Shown: positions 19,042 through 27,726 of the stretch, in pieces
How the letters are laid out: each line of letters begins with the position of its first letter
How positions within the stretch are numbered: position 1 is the first letter of the stretch
Assembly: GCF_903181435.1 (NCBI RefSeq)
Contig: NZ_CAEUHO010000001.1
Span: 620,001-684,000, forward strand
Reading direction: 5' to 3'
DNA from: Bacteroides acidifaciens
GTDB lineage: Bacteria; Bacteroidota; Bacteroidia; Bacteroidales; Bacteroidaceae
Length of the DNA: 64,000 nucleotides
Notes under the pieces: generated by a model
Told to the model about the DNA's origin: nothing
The model's database searches: none
The model's input: the letters and a program-made list of their open reading frames with translations, nothing else
Translations under genes and position numbers: made by a program

Positions 19042-19587
19042 ATGAATCAGATAGCACAACAACTGAAGGAGCAGAATATTGCTGAATACCTTATATATAT
19101 GTGGCAAGAGGAAGACTTAATCCGTGCCAATCATTGTGAACCGGAAGAGATGGAAGCCAATGTGATTTCCCGTTACCCGGAAGACCGGCGTCCTGATATG
19201 CGAGAATGGTATGGAAACCTGATTACAATGATGTGCGAGGAAGGTGTGCGTGAAACGGGGCATTTGCAGATTAACAGGAATGTGATTATCAATCTGACCG
19301 AACTGCACAATGCGCTGGCTTCATCTCCAAAGTTTCCTTTTTATAGCGCTGCCTATTTCAAGGCATTGCCGTTTATCGTGGAATTACGGAATAAAAACGG
19401 TAAGAAGGATGAACCCGAACTGGAAACTTGTTTTGAAGCCTTGTACGGAGTACTCCTGCTCCGGCTTCAAGGAAAGAACATCAGCGAAGGAACGGCAAAG
19501 GCAATGGAAGCCATCACTAGTTTCCTGTCTATGTTGGCGAACTATTATGATAAAGACCGCAAAGGTGAATTAAAACTTGATGAATAA
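19042..19587 (+). CDS. DUF4924 family protein
   Basis: 181 residues, soluble and mostly helical. The start MNQIAQQLKEQNIAEYLIYM and the phrase YMWQEEDLIRAN match the Bacteroidetes DUF4924 family as I remember it. The function is unknown. AGGAGATAA precedes the ATG. It begins 10 bases after the exporter gene and its stop abuts the rfbD ATG directly, so it is in one transcript with both. Confidence 0.8.
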   Translation: MNQIAQQLKEQNIAEYLIYMWQEEDLIRANHCEPEEMEANVISRYPEDRRPDMREWYGNLITMMCEEGVRETGHLQINRNVIINLTELHNALASSPKFPFYSAAYFKALPFIVELRNKNGKKDEPELETCFEALYGVLLLRLQGKNISEGTAKAMEAITSFLSMLANYYDKDRKGELKLDE

Positions 19588-20448
19588 ATGAGAATTTTGG
19601 TAACGGGAGCCAACGGTCAGCTTGGCAACGAAATGCAGGTGCTTGCAAAAGAGAACCCGCAACATACGTATTATTTCACAGATGTGCAGGAACTCGACAT
19701 TTGTGATGCACAGGCTGTATGGGCTTATATTGCTGAAAAGCGAATTGAATTGGTCGTAAACTGCGCAGCTTATACGGCCGTGGACAAAGCGGAGGAGAAT
19801 GCGGAACTGGCTTACAAATTAAATTGTGAAGCGGCGAAAACATTGGCAACCGTTGCGCAATTTAATGGTGCAGCTATGATACAGGTCTCTACGGATTATG
19901 TGTTCGACGGCACTGCTCATATTCCTTATACTGAAGATTGTGACCCTTGTCCGGATTCTGTATATGGCACTACAAAATTGGAAGGAGAATATGATGTGAT
20001 GAATCATTGTGAGAAAACGGTTGTTATCCGCACTGCATGGCTCTATTCCACTTTCGGAAATAATTTCGTAAAGACGATGATTCGCTTGGGAAAAGAACGT
20101 GATAGTTTGGGAGTCGTTTTCGACCAGATAGGAACACCTACTTATGCCAACGATCTGGCACAAGCCATCTATACCATAATTAATAAGGGTATAGTTCGTG
20201 GTGTCTATCATTTCAGCAATGAAGGAGTCTGCTCCTGGTATGACTTTACGATAGCCATACACCGCCTGGCAGGAATCACTTCATGCAAAGTAACCCCTTT
20301 GCATACGGCTGAATATCCGGCAAAGGCCAACCGTCCCGCTTATTCCGTACTTGATAAGACAAAGATAAAAACAACGTTCGGCATCGAGATTCCTCATTGG
20401 GAGGAAAGTCTTAAACGATGCTTGGAGAAATTGAAAATTGAAAATTAA
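19588..20448 (+). CDS. rfbD: dTDP-4-dehydrorhamnose reductase
   Basis: The last step of dTDP-L-rhamnose synthesis, used for cell-surface polysaccharide. 286 residues. The Rossmann motif GANGQLGNEM is at the N-terminus, STDYVFDG follows, and the catalytic Tyr-Lys pair lies in SVYGTTKLEGE. The other rfb genes (A, B, C) are not beside it, so rhamnose synthesis genes are dispersed. The ATG follows the DUF4924 stop with no gap. Confidence 0.92.
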   Translation: MRILVTGANGQLGNEMQVLAKENPQHTYYFTDVQELDICDAQAVWAYIAEKRIELVVNCAAYTAVDKAEENAELAYKLNCEAAKTLATVAQFNGAAMIQVSTDYVFDGTAHIPYTEDCDPCPDSVYGTTKLEGEYDVMNHCEKTVVIRTAWLYSTFGNNFVKTMIRLGKERDSLGVVFDQIGTPTYANDLAQAIYTIINKGIVRGVYHFSNEGVCSWYDFTIAIHRLAGITSCKVTPLHTAEYPAKANRPAYSVLDKTKIKTTFGIEIPHWEESLKRCLEKLKIEN

Positions 20449-20449
20449 A

Positions 20450-20526
20450 GGTTGAGAATTGAGAATTTAAAAACAGATGTAAAAGTATCATTTTTAAATT
20501 CTCAATTCTCAATTCTCAATTTAACA
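20450..20526. repeat. Inverted TTGAGAATTGAGAATT repeats before prfC
   Basis: GGTTGAGAATTGAGAATTTAAA (about 20452-20473) faces TTTAAATTCTCAATTCTCAA with a third partial copy (about 20493-20522). They can pair into a stem of about 20 bp a few bases before the prfC ATG at 20530, so the hairpin could affect prfC translation or read-through from rfbD. Confidence 0.6.
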
Positions 20527-20529
20527 ACT

Positions 20530-22104
20530 ATGGCAGATAATACAGAAATTTTGAGACGGCGAACGTTCGCCATTATAGCGCATCCTGATGCCGGTAAGAC
20601 ATCTTTGACGGAAAAGCTGTTGCTATTCGGTGGGCAGATTCAAGTGGCAGGTGCAGTAAAAAGTAATAAGATTAAGAAAACGGCTACGTCCGACTGGATG
20701 GAGATTGAGAAACAGCGTGGTATCTCGGTAACGACTTCTGTGATGGAATTCGATTATCGCGACTACAAGATTAATATTCTCGATACTCCCGGTCACCAGG
20801 ACTTTGCCGAAGATACATATCGCACATTGACAGCTGTAGACAGTGTTATCATCGTTGTAGATGGTGCGAAGGGTGTGGAAACACAGACACGTAAACTGAT
20901 GGAGGTGTGCCGTATGAGAAAGACTCCGGTAATTATCTTCGTCAACAAAATGGACCGTGAAGGAAAAGACCCGTTCGATTTGCTTGATGAACTTGAAGAA
21001 GAACTGATGATTCAGGTTCGTCCCTTGTCTTGGCCGATTGAACAGGGAGCACGTTTTAAAGGGGTATACAATATCTACGAACAGAAACTCGACTTGTATC
21101 AGCCATCCAAACAGGTGGTAACAGAGAAAGTGGCAGTCGATATTCATTCGGAAGAACTGGACCAGCAGATTGGCAAGTCGTTGGCAGACAAGTTGCGTGG
21201 CGATTTGGAACTGATTGAGGGGGTTTATCCGGAATTTGATTCGGAATCCTATTTGGCGGGGGACTGTGCGCCTGTATTCTTTGGATCGGCGTTGAATAAC
21301 TTCGGTGTTCAGGAATTGCTGAACTGTTTCGTGGAGATAGCTCCAAGCCCTCGTCCTGTGCAGGCTGAAGAACGCGAAGTGAAGCCGGAAGAACCTAAAT
21401 TCACAGGATTTATCTTTAAGATTACCGCCAATATTGACCCGAATCACCGTTCGTGCGTGGCATTCTGCAAGATTTGTTCCGGTAAGTTTGTGCGTAACGC
21501 TCCCTACCAACATGTGCGTCACGGAAAGACGATGCGCTTTTCGTCGCCTACGCAATTTATGGCGCAGCGCAAGACAACGATTGACGAAGCTTATGCCGGA
21601 GATATTATCGGTCTGCCGGATAACGGCACTTTCAAGATCGGTGATACGCTGACGGAAGGCGAAATGCTTCATTTCCGCGGATTGCCCAGTTTCTCGCCGG
21701 AGATGTTCAAGTATATCGAGAATGCAGACCCGATGAAGCAGAAACAATTGGCAAAAGGTATCGACCAGTTGATGGACGAAGGTGTGGCACAGTTGTTTGT
21801 CAATCAGTTCAATGGCCGTAAGATTATCGGTACGGTGGGGCAGTTGCAGTTTGAGGTTATCCAATATCGTTTGTTGAACGAGTACAATGCGTCCTGTCGG
21901 TGGGAACCGGTAAGCCTTTATAAGGCTTGTTGGGTAGAGAGTGACGATCCTGCGGAACTGGAAGCTTTCAAAAAACGCAAATATCAATATATGGCGAAGG
22001 ATAGGGAAGGGCGCGATGTGTTCCTTGCGGATTCCAACTATGTACTCCAGATGGCTCAAATGGACTTTAAGCATATCAAATTCCATTTTACAAGTGAGTT
22101 TTAA
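20530..22104 (+). CDS. prfC: Peptide chain release factor 3
   Basis: A GTPase that removes RF1/RF2 from the ribosome after termination. 524 residues from the ATG at 20530. An in-frame ATG at 20452 would translate the inverted repeat and is rejected. The GTPase motifs are G1 [14 protein letters not shown]2 near [11 protein letters not shown]3 DTPGHQDF and G4 NKMD. The C-terminal domain is the RF3 type ([11 protein letters not shown]). It is probably transcribed with rfbD or from a promoter in the short repeat-rich gap. Confidence 0.95.
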   Translation: MADNTEILRRRTFAIIAHPDAGKTSLTEKLLLFGGQIQVAGAVKSNKIKKTATSDWMEIEKQRGISVTTSVMEFDYRDYKINILDTPGHQDFAEDTYRTLTAVDSVIIVVDGAKGVETQTRKLMEVCRMRKTPVIIFVNKMDREGKDPFDLLDELEEELMIQVRPLSWPIEQGARFKGVYNIYEQKLDLYQPSKQVVTEKVAVDIHSEELDQQIGKSLADKLRGDLELIEGVYPEFDSESYLAGDCAPVFFGSALNNFGVQELLNCFVEIAPSPRPVQAEEREVKPEEPKFTGFIFKITANIDPNHRSCVAFCKICSGKFVRNAPYQHVRHGKTMRFSSPTQFMAQRKTTIDEAYAGDIIGLPDNGTFKIGDTLTEGEMLHFRGLPSFSPEMFKYIENADPMKQKQLAKGIDQLMDEGVAQLFVNQFNGRKIIGTVGQLQFEVIQYRLLNEYNASCRWEPVSLYKACWVESDDPAELEAFKKRKYQYMAKDREGRDVFLADSNYVLQMAQMDFKHIKFHFTSEF

Positions 22105-22181
22105 GATGTATTCGATGTATTTTATCTAAAAAAATAGGTAAAAAAAGGGAAAACATATCTCATCTAAATGAGCGAAGAGAA

Positions 22182-22772
22182 ATGAAGACACTATCCTGGG
22201 ATAAGATTCAGCAAGGAGATGAAGAGGCGTTCAGGCAGCTTTATGACCAATACGCAGATTTGCTTTATGGGTATGGCATGAAGATAGCCGGTGATGATAC
22301 TGTGGTGACAGAGGCGATACAGTCGTTGTTCGTTTACATCTTTGAAAAAAGGGAAACGTGCGCCGCTCCTCAATCCATACCTGCCTATCTATGTGTTTCG
22401 TTGAGGCACATGATAGTGAACGAGCTGAAAAAAGAGAATAGTGGAACATTCAAATCGCTGGATGAAGTAGACACCAATGAATATCGGTTTGATCTGGAAA
22501 TAGACATAGAAACTGCTATTATCCGTTCGGAGTTGGAAAAGGAACAGTTGGAGGCTTTGCAGAAAGAGTTGAATGACTTGACAAAGCAGCAGCGGGAAGT
22601 ATTGTATTTGAAATACTATAAGAAGATGAGTCCGGAAGAAATAGCCCAGGTGATGGGACTCACTTCACGTACGGTATATAATACGACCCATATGGCTATA
22701 ACCAGATTGAGAGAGCGTTTAGGTAAATCTTTATTGTTAGCGGTGGTGGCTAATTTGTGGATATTTAATTGA
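22182..22772 (+). CDS. ECF-type RNA polymerase sigma factor
   Basis: 196 residues. Region 2 appears in EEAFRQLYDQYADLLYGYGM, and region 4 in LTKQQREVLYLKYYKKMSPEE plus the helix-turn-helix IAQVMGLTSRTVYNTTHMA. This is the Bacteroides family of sigma-70-like ECF factors usually paired with a FecR anti-sigma and a TonB-dependent receptor. The partner anti-sigma starts 9 bases after the stop. No receptor gene follows, so its regulon is not obvious. Confidence 0.9.
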   Translation: MKTLSWDKIQQGDEEAFRQLYDQYADLLYGYGMKIAGDDTVVTEAIQSLFVYIFEKRETCAAPQSIPAYLCVSLRHMIVNELKKENSGTFKSLDEVDTNEYRFDLEIDIETAIIRSELEKEQLEALQKELNDLTKQQREVLYLKYYKKMSPEEIAQVMGLTSRTVYNTTHMAITRLRERLGKSLLLAVVANLWIFN

Positions 22773-22780
22773 GGTGGGAT

Positions 22781-23617
22781 ATGGAAAATTGGACAGAGTC
22801 TTTAGACAAATATCTGGAAGAAGGCAAACTTCCTCTGATCGGCGATAAGTTCTCTCGCAAGAAAGAAATCGGTGATAAACTGAAGTTGCAGCGTGAAGAA
22901 AGCCATAAGATTGCCTTGAGCCGCAGAAGAAAACAAGGCGCTGGGCGAAACATTCCTTTCTCTTGGGGAATTGCTGCCATGTTCTTGCTTCTTTTGGGAG
23001 TGGGCGGATATTATTTCTCGGAGAAAAAGATAGTGACGGAAGGCACGGCTATGGCATATGAATTGCCGGATGGTAGCAATGTGCGGATTATGGCAAATTC
23101 TCGTCTGACTTATAACCGGATTGTCTGGCTTTGGGAACGAAAACTGCAATTGTTGGGCAAGGCTTCTTTTGAGGTGACCAAAGGCAAGACATTTACTGTA
23201 TGTACCGAAGCCGGTGACGTGACGGTGTTGGGAACAAAGTTTTTGATTGACCAGAAAGGAAAGAATATGTTCGTGAATTGTGAGAAAGGGAGTGTCAAGG
23301 TGGAGACTGCTGTGGGTAAGCGGACATTAGTTGCCGGAGAAAGCGTGCGTTGTGATGAAAATAAGATTGTTACTATATCGAAACCGGATGATCCGGAGTT
23401 TCCGGAAGTCTTGGGGTATGAAGACGATCCGCTGATAAATGTAGTGGCGGATATAGAACATATATTTAAGGTGATGGTGGTAGGGCATGAGAAATGTGAC
23501 AGACTTACCTATAATGGCAAGGTCTTGACGAGAGACTTGAAAGCCACCCTCGAAAATGTTTTCGGCTCGTGTGGAATCAGTTACGAACTTCATGGAAAAG
23601 AAATTATTTTAAAATAA
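22781..23617 (+). CDS. FecR-family anti-sigma factor
   Basis: 278 residues from the ATG at 22781 (preceded by GAGGTGGGAT). A cytoplasmic N-terminal part of ~70 residues is followed by one membrane helix (~66-85, WGIAAMFLLLLGVGGYYF). The periplasmic FecR domain (SFEVTKGKTFTVCTEAGDV, TVLGTKFLID) comes next, then a C-terminal DUF4974/STN-like region (INVVADIEHIF to the end). It should hold the adjacent sigma factor inactive until a receptor signals. The usual receptor partner is not encoded next to it. Confidence 0.9.
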   Translation: MENWTESLDKYLEEGKLPLIGDKFSRKKEIGDKLKLQREESHKIALSRRRKQGAGRNIPFSWGIAAMFLLLLGVGGYYFSEKKIVTEGTAMAYELPDGSNVRIMANSRLTYNRIVWLWERKLQLLGKASFEVTKGKTFTVCTEAGDVTVLGTKFLIDQKGKNMFVNCEKGSVKVETAVGKRTLVAGESVRCDENKIVTISKPDDPEFPEVLGYEDDPLINVVADIEHIFKVMVVGHEKCDRLTYNGKVLTRDLKATLENVFGSCGISYELHGKEIILK

Positions 23618-23655
23618 AAAAAGCCTCTTCTAAGTGTCTGGAAGAGGCTTTTTTA
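23615..23655 (+). terminator. Terminator of the sigma/anti-sigma operon
   Basis: AAGCCTCTTC (23621-23630) pairs perfectly with GAAGAGGCTT (23641-23650) around a 10-base loop. A and T runs extend the stem, and the T tract ends at 23655. It starts at the anti-sigma stop codon. Confidence 0.85.
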
Positions 23656-23659
23656 TTTT

Positions 23660-24142
23660 TCTTCAAATTTTCTTCATTTTTTCTTGGTAAAAACGAAACG
23701 TTCTCTTCTCTTTCTAATAGATGAGCTATTAATGATATTTGAAAGAAACGATAGATTTAATTAGAAGAGTAAATTTTAGGCTCAAAACAAACAATAGACA
23801 ATTGGCAGGTGAATGGTTGTCGGAATTTTAAGTAGGAAATGGCCCCCTCGTTGATAGTGGCGATTGCTCCCTAGACTTGTTTTCCCTATCAAACAGACAT
23901 AGTTGGCTATACAAGGGTTGACAACCGGACACTATACTGCTGTACTAAGTAAAAAATGGACGCCGGGATGGCGCATGAGAGGTTTACAAAGAGGAACGGT
24001 CCTTTTGGCGGTTAAATAGGTTAAGAAGGTATGAAGCCAAAATGAGAAGCCGAACCAGTTTTTATCATTGAGTATTTTTATTTAATAATTGTTTTATCAG
24101 AGTGTGAGAGAAGGTTGAGGGGTCTTCTCTCACATTGTTTTT
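23660..24142 (+). other. Gene-free stretch ending in a terminator-like hairpin; possible small RNA
   Basis: No credible reading frame lies between the terminator at 23655 and oadG at 24274. At 24103-24113 TGTGAGAGAAG pairs perfectly with 24124-24134, followed by TTGTTTTT. An intrinsic terminator 490 bases after the previous one, with no gene between, suggests a non-coding transcript or the relic of a lost gene. I cannot assign an RNA family. Confidence 0.35.
24103..24142 (+). terminator. Isolated intrinsic-terminator hairpin
   Basis: An 11-bp perfect stem, 10-base loop and T-rich tail at 24135-24141. It lies ~130 bases before oadG and far from any upstream coding end. Confidence 0.6.
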
Positions 24143-24273
24143 AGACGGATTTGATAATAAGAGAATTTATGGTTTTATGCTTTATATTCCTTTCTTAATT
24201 TATTTTATAATAAAAATTTGGTATTTTCGAACGCTTTTTGGACAAACGACTTAAAATACTAATAGTTTATTAT

Positions 24274-24534
24274 ATGGAAAATATCGAAACAGCGATCCTG
24301 CTGATGGTGGTCGGAATGGCTACCGTATTTGTTATTCTGCTGATTGTGATTTGTTTAGGTAAGTTTTTGATCACTTTGGTCAATAAATATGCCCCTGAAG
24401 AAGTGGTTCCTGTGAAGCAGGAAGCAGCGAAAGGTCCTGCGCCTATTCCGGGAAATATTCTGGCAGCTATCACGGCCGCTGTGAATGTGGTGACATTGGG
24501 CAAAGGAAAAGTCACTAAAGTAGAAAAAATATAA
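24274..24534 (+). CDS. oadG: Oxaloacetate decarboxylase gamma-type subunit (OadG)
   Basis: 86 residues from the ATG at 24274, beginning MENIETAILLMVVGMATVFV. There is a single membrane helix at about 7-30 in the classic OadG pattern, where ATVFVILLIVI anchors the complex. The soluble tail is short. OadG tethers the biotinylated alpha subunit to the membrane beta subunit and aids assembly. Here it is followed 29 bases later by the alpha-subunit gene and then beta, the standard order of a Na+-pumping decarboxylase operon. Confidence 0.85.
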   Translation: MENIETAILLMVVGMATVFVILLIVICLGKFLITLVNKYAPEEVVPVKQEAAKGPAPIPGNILAAITAAVNVVTLGKGKVTKVEKI

Positions 24535-24563
24535 ATCTATAAAAAGTAATATCACTGAAAGAC

Positions 24564-26393
24564 ATGAAAAGAGAAGTAAAGTTTAGTTTGGTTTTCCGAG
24601 ATATGTGGCAATCTGCCGGAAAATATGTACCTCGTGTAGATCAACTCGTAAAGGTAGCTCCCGCCATTATTGAAATGGGCTGTTTCGCCCGCGTAGAAAC
24701 AAATGGTGGTGGTTTTGAACAGGTTAATTTATTGTTTGGAGAAAACCCGAATAAGGCTGTACGTGAATGGACCAAGCCATTCCACGAAGCAGGCATTCAA
24801 ACCCATATGCTCGACCGCGCACTGAATGGGCTTCGTATGAGCCCTGTTCCGGCAGATGTCCGCAAATTGTTTTATAAAGTAAAGAAAGCTCAGGGAACAG
24901 ATATTACCCGTACGTTCTGTGGATTGAATGATGTACGCAATATTGCTCCTTCCATCACCTACGCAAAGGAAGCTGGCATGATTTCGCAATGCTCGCTTTG
25001 CATCACTCATTCGCCTATTCATACGGTAGAGTACTACACCAATATGGCGTTGGAACTTATCAAACTAGGGGCAGACGAAATCTGTATCAAGGATATGGCA
25101 GGTATCGGCCGTCCAGTTTCATTAGGTAAAATCGTAGCGAATATCAAGGCTGCGCATCCGGAAATACCTGTCCAGTATCATAGCCATGCAGGTCCCGGAT
25201 TCAATATGGCAAGCATCCTCGAAGTGTGCGAGGCCGGTTGCGACTATATAGACGTAGGCATGGAACCTCTTTCATGGGGCACGGGACACGCTGACTTGCT
25301 CAGTGTGCAGGCGATGTTGAAAGATGCCGGATACCAGGTTCCTGAAATCAATATGGAAGCCTACATGAAGGTACGTGCAATGATTCAGGAATTTATGGAT
25401 GACTTCCTGGGCTTGTATATCAGCCCGAAAAACCGCTTGATGAACTCTTTGCTGATCGGTCCCGGACTTCCCGGCGGTATGATGGGCAGCCTGATGGCAG
25501 ACCTCGAATCCAACCTGGAATCTATTAATAAATACAAAGCTAAACATAACTTGCCGTTTATGACGCAGGATCAGCTTCTTATCAAGTTGTTTGATGAAGT
25601 GGCTTATGTATGGCCTCGTGTGGGATATCCACCGTTGGTGACTCCATTCAGCCAGTATGTGAAGAATCTTGCCATGATGAACGTGATGGCAATGGAAAAA
25701 GGTAAGGAACGCTGGGGTATGATTGCTGACGACATCTGGGATATGATTCTGGGTAAAGCCGGACGTTTGCCGGGCGAGCTTGCTCCCGAGATCATAGAAA
25801 AGGCGAAACGTGAAGGACGTAAATTCTTCGAAGGAAATCCGCAGGATAATTATCCTGATAATCTTGACAAGTATCGTAAGTTGATGAAGGAGAACAAATG
25901 GGAAGTAGGGCAGGACGACGAAGAACTTTTTGAATATGCCATGCATCCGGCTCAGTATGAGGCTTACAAAAGTGGTAAGGCAAAAGAAGACTTCCTGGAG
26001 GATGTTGCCAAGAGACGTGCGGAAAAAGACAAGTCTCCGGAAGAAGATGCAAAACCGAAGACACTGACTGTACAGGTGGATGGACAGGCATACCGCGTGA
26101 CTGTTGCTTATGGTGATGCCGAACTTCCCGTGGCTCCTGTTGCAGCTGCTCCGGCAGGGGAGGGTAAGGATGTTCTTTCTCCATTGGAGGGTAAATTCTT
26201 CCTGGTGAAGAATGCACAGGAAACTGCCTTGAAAGTGGGCGATGCTGTGAAAGAAGGTGACGTACTCTGCTATGTGGAAGCGATGAAGACTTACAATGCT
26301 ATCCGTGCTGAGTTTAGTGGTACGATAACTGCTATCTGTGCCAATCCGGGAGACACCGTTTCAGAAGATGATGTATTAATGAAGATAGGATAA
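24564..26393 (+). CDS. oadA: Oxaloacetate decarboxylase alpha subunit / pyruvate carboxylase subunit B
   Basis: 609 residues. The N-terminal carboxyltransferase barrel starts FRDMWQSAGKYVPRVDQLVK and contains FARVETNGGGFEQVN and the metal-site region VQYHSHAGPGFNMAS. The conserved carboxylase domain is in the middle, and a C-terminal biotinyl domain carries Lys575 in CYVEAMKTYN. It moves the carboxyl group of oxaloacetate onto biotin, and the beta subunit then releases CO2 and exports Na+. The opening motif differs from the DTTLRDAHQS of most homologues but keeps RD. A role as the B subunit of a two-part pyruvate carboxylase cannot be excluded, though the adjacent oadB favours decarboxylase. 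Confidence 0.93.
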   Translation: MKREVKFSLVFRDMWQSAGKYVPRVDQLVKVAPAIIEMGCFARVETNGGGFEQVNLLFGENPNKAVREWTKPFHEAGIQTHMLDRALNGLRMSPVPADVRKLFYKVKKAQGTDITRTFCGLNDVRNIAPSITYAKEAGMISQCSLCITHSPIHTVEYYTNMALELIKLGADEICIKDMAGIGRPVSLGKIVANIKAAHPEIPVQYHSHAGPGFNMASILEVCEAGCDYIDVGMEPLSWGTGHADLLSVQAMLKDAGYQVPEINMEAYMKVRAMIQEFMDDFLGLYISPKNRLMNSLLIGPGLPGGMMGSLMADLESNLESINKYKAKHNLPFMTQDQLLIKLFDEVAYVWPRVGYPPLVTPFSQYVKNLAMMNVMAMEKGKERWGMIADDIWDMILGKAGRLPGELAPEIIEKAKREGRKFFEGNPQDNYPDNLDKYRKLMKENKWEVGQDDEELFEYAMHPAQYEAYKSGKAKEDFLEDVAKRRAEKDKSPEEDAKPKTLTVQVDGQAYRVTVAYGDAELPVAPVAAAPAGEGKDVLSPLEGKFFLVKNAQETALKVGDAVKEGDVLCYVEAMKTYNAIRAEFSGTITAICANPGDTVSEDDVLMKIG

Positions 26394-27628
26394 TGAACGA
26401 GATATTTGAGAATTTATACGATATGACTGCGTTCAGCAATATTATTGCCGAACCACAGTTCCTGATAATGTATGCCATCGCGTTCATCTTGCTTTATTTA
26501 GGTATCAAAAAGCAATACGAACCGTTGCTGCTTGTCCCTATTGCTTTTGGTGTGTTACTTGCCAACTTTCCCGGAGGAGATATGGGGGTGATACAGGCGG
26601 ACGAGAATGGGATGGTAATGATAAACGGAGTAATGAAGAACATTTGGGAAATGCCTTTACATGACATTGCGCATGAATTGGGACTGATGAACTTCATCTA
26701 CTATATGTTGATTAAGACAGGTTTCCTGCCACCGATTATTTTTATGGGTGTCGGTGCGTTGACGGACTTCGGACCGATGTTGCGTAACTTGCGCCTGTCT
26801 ATTTTCGGTGCTGCTGCACAGCTTGGTATCTTCACCGTATTGCTGGTAGCTATCCTGATGGGCTTCACCCCGAAAGAAGCTGCTTCATTGGGTATTATCG
26901 GTGGTGCGGACGGTCCTACGGCAATCTTTACAACGATTAAGCTTGCTCCGCATTTGCTGGGTCCGATTGCCATTGCTGCTTATTCTTATATGGCATTGGT
27001 GCCGGTAATTATTCCGTTGGTAGTAAAATTGCTTTGCTCAAAGAAAGAGTTGAGTATCAACATGAAAGAACAGGAGAAGAAATATCCTTCAAAGACGGAG
27101 ATCAAGAATCTGCGTGTGTTGAAGATTATCTTCCCGATTGTAGTGACTACGGTTGTTGCGCTTTTTGTGCCGAGTGCTGTACCTTTGATTGGTATGTTGA
27201 TGTTCGGTAATCTGGTGAAAGAAATCGGAAGTAATACCTTCCGTCTGTTTGATGCGGCTTCCAATAGTATTATGAATGCTGCCACTATCTTCTTAGGTTT
27301 ATCAGTAGGTGCTACTATGACTACAGAAGCCTTCTTGAACTGGACAACAATCGGCATCGTTATCGGTGGTTTCCTTGCATTTGCCCTTTCTATTGCAGGG
27401 GGTATCTTCTTTGTGAAATTGGTGAATCTTTTCTCCAAGAAGAAAATTAACCCGCTTATCGGTGCAACCGGATTGAGTGCTGTTCCGATGGCGAGCCGTG
27501 TAGCGAATGAGATTGCTTTGAAGTATGATCCGAAGAATCACGTATTGCAATATTGTATGGCAAGTAATATTTCCGGAGTTATCGGTTCTGCTGTAGCTGC
27601 GGGTGTCTTGATTTCCTTCCTTGCATAA
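26393..27628 (+). CDS. oadB: Na+-translocating decarboxylase beta subunit (oxaloacetate type)
   Basis: 411 residues, an integral membrane protein with about nine helices. The signature GIIGGADGPTAIFTT, with its conserved Asp, is the Na+/biotin site of the OadB/MmdB/GcdB family. The ATG overlaps the alpha-subunit stop by one base (TAATG), so translation is coupled. It decarboxylates carboxybiotin using one proton and pumps Na+ outward. A paralogue of similar length is at 37328-38488 in the methylmalonyl-CoA operon. Confidence 0.95.
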   Translation: MNEIFENLYDMTAFSNIIAEPQFLIMYAIAFILLYLGIKKQYEPLLLVPIAFGVLLANFPGGDMGVIQADENGMVMINGVMKNIWEMPLHDIAHELGLMNFIYYMLIKTGFLPPIIFMGVGALTDFGPMLRNLRLSIFGAAAQLGIFTVLLVAILMGFTPKEAASLGIIGGADGPTAIFTTIKLAPHLLGPIAIAAYSYMALVPVIIPLVVKLLCSKKELSINMKEQEKKYPSKTEIKNLRVLKIIFPIVVTTVVALFVPSAVPLIGMLMFGNLVKEIGSNTFRLFDAASNSIMNAATIFLGLSVGATMTTEAFLNWTTIGIVIGGFLAFALSIAGGIFFVKLVNLFSKKKINPLIGATGLSAVPMASRVANEIALKYDPKNHVLQYCMASNISGVIGSAVAAGVLISFLA

Positions 27629-27652
27629 GTGAAAAACCGCGGAATTTAGAGA

Positions 27653-27697
27653 TAAAAACCGGAGAATAAGCAAAATGCTCATTTCTCCGGTTTTCTT
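27653..27697. terminator. Bidirectional terminator between oadB and tolC-type gene
   Basis: AAAACCGGAGA (from 27655) pairs with TCTCCGGTTTT (27684-27694), with an internal AGC/GCT pairing and A/T runs on both sides. It serves two convergent operons. Confidence 0.8.
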
Positions 27698-27726
27698 TAT
27701 ATAGCGATTTATGAATAGGGTTCTTT

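Noticed and set aside
20623..22086. A 487-codon antisense frame opposite prfC
   Set aside because: It mirrors prfC codon use, is full of His, Leu and Phe in a non-protein pattern, and prfC has all GTPase motifs.
25272..25946. A 224-codon antisense frame in oadA
   Set aside because: Opposite a well-supported carboxyltransferase gene; composition is that of a shadow frame.
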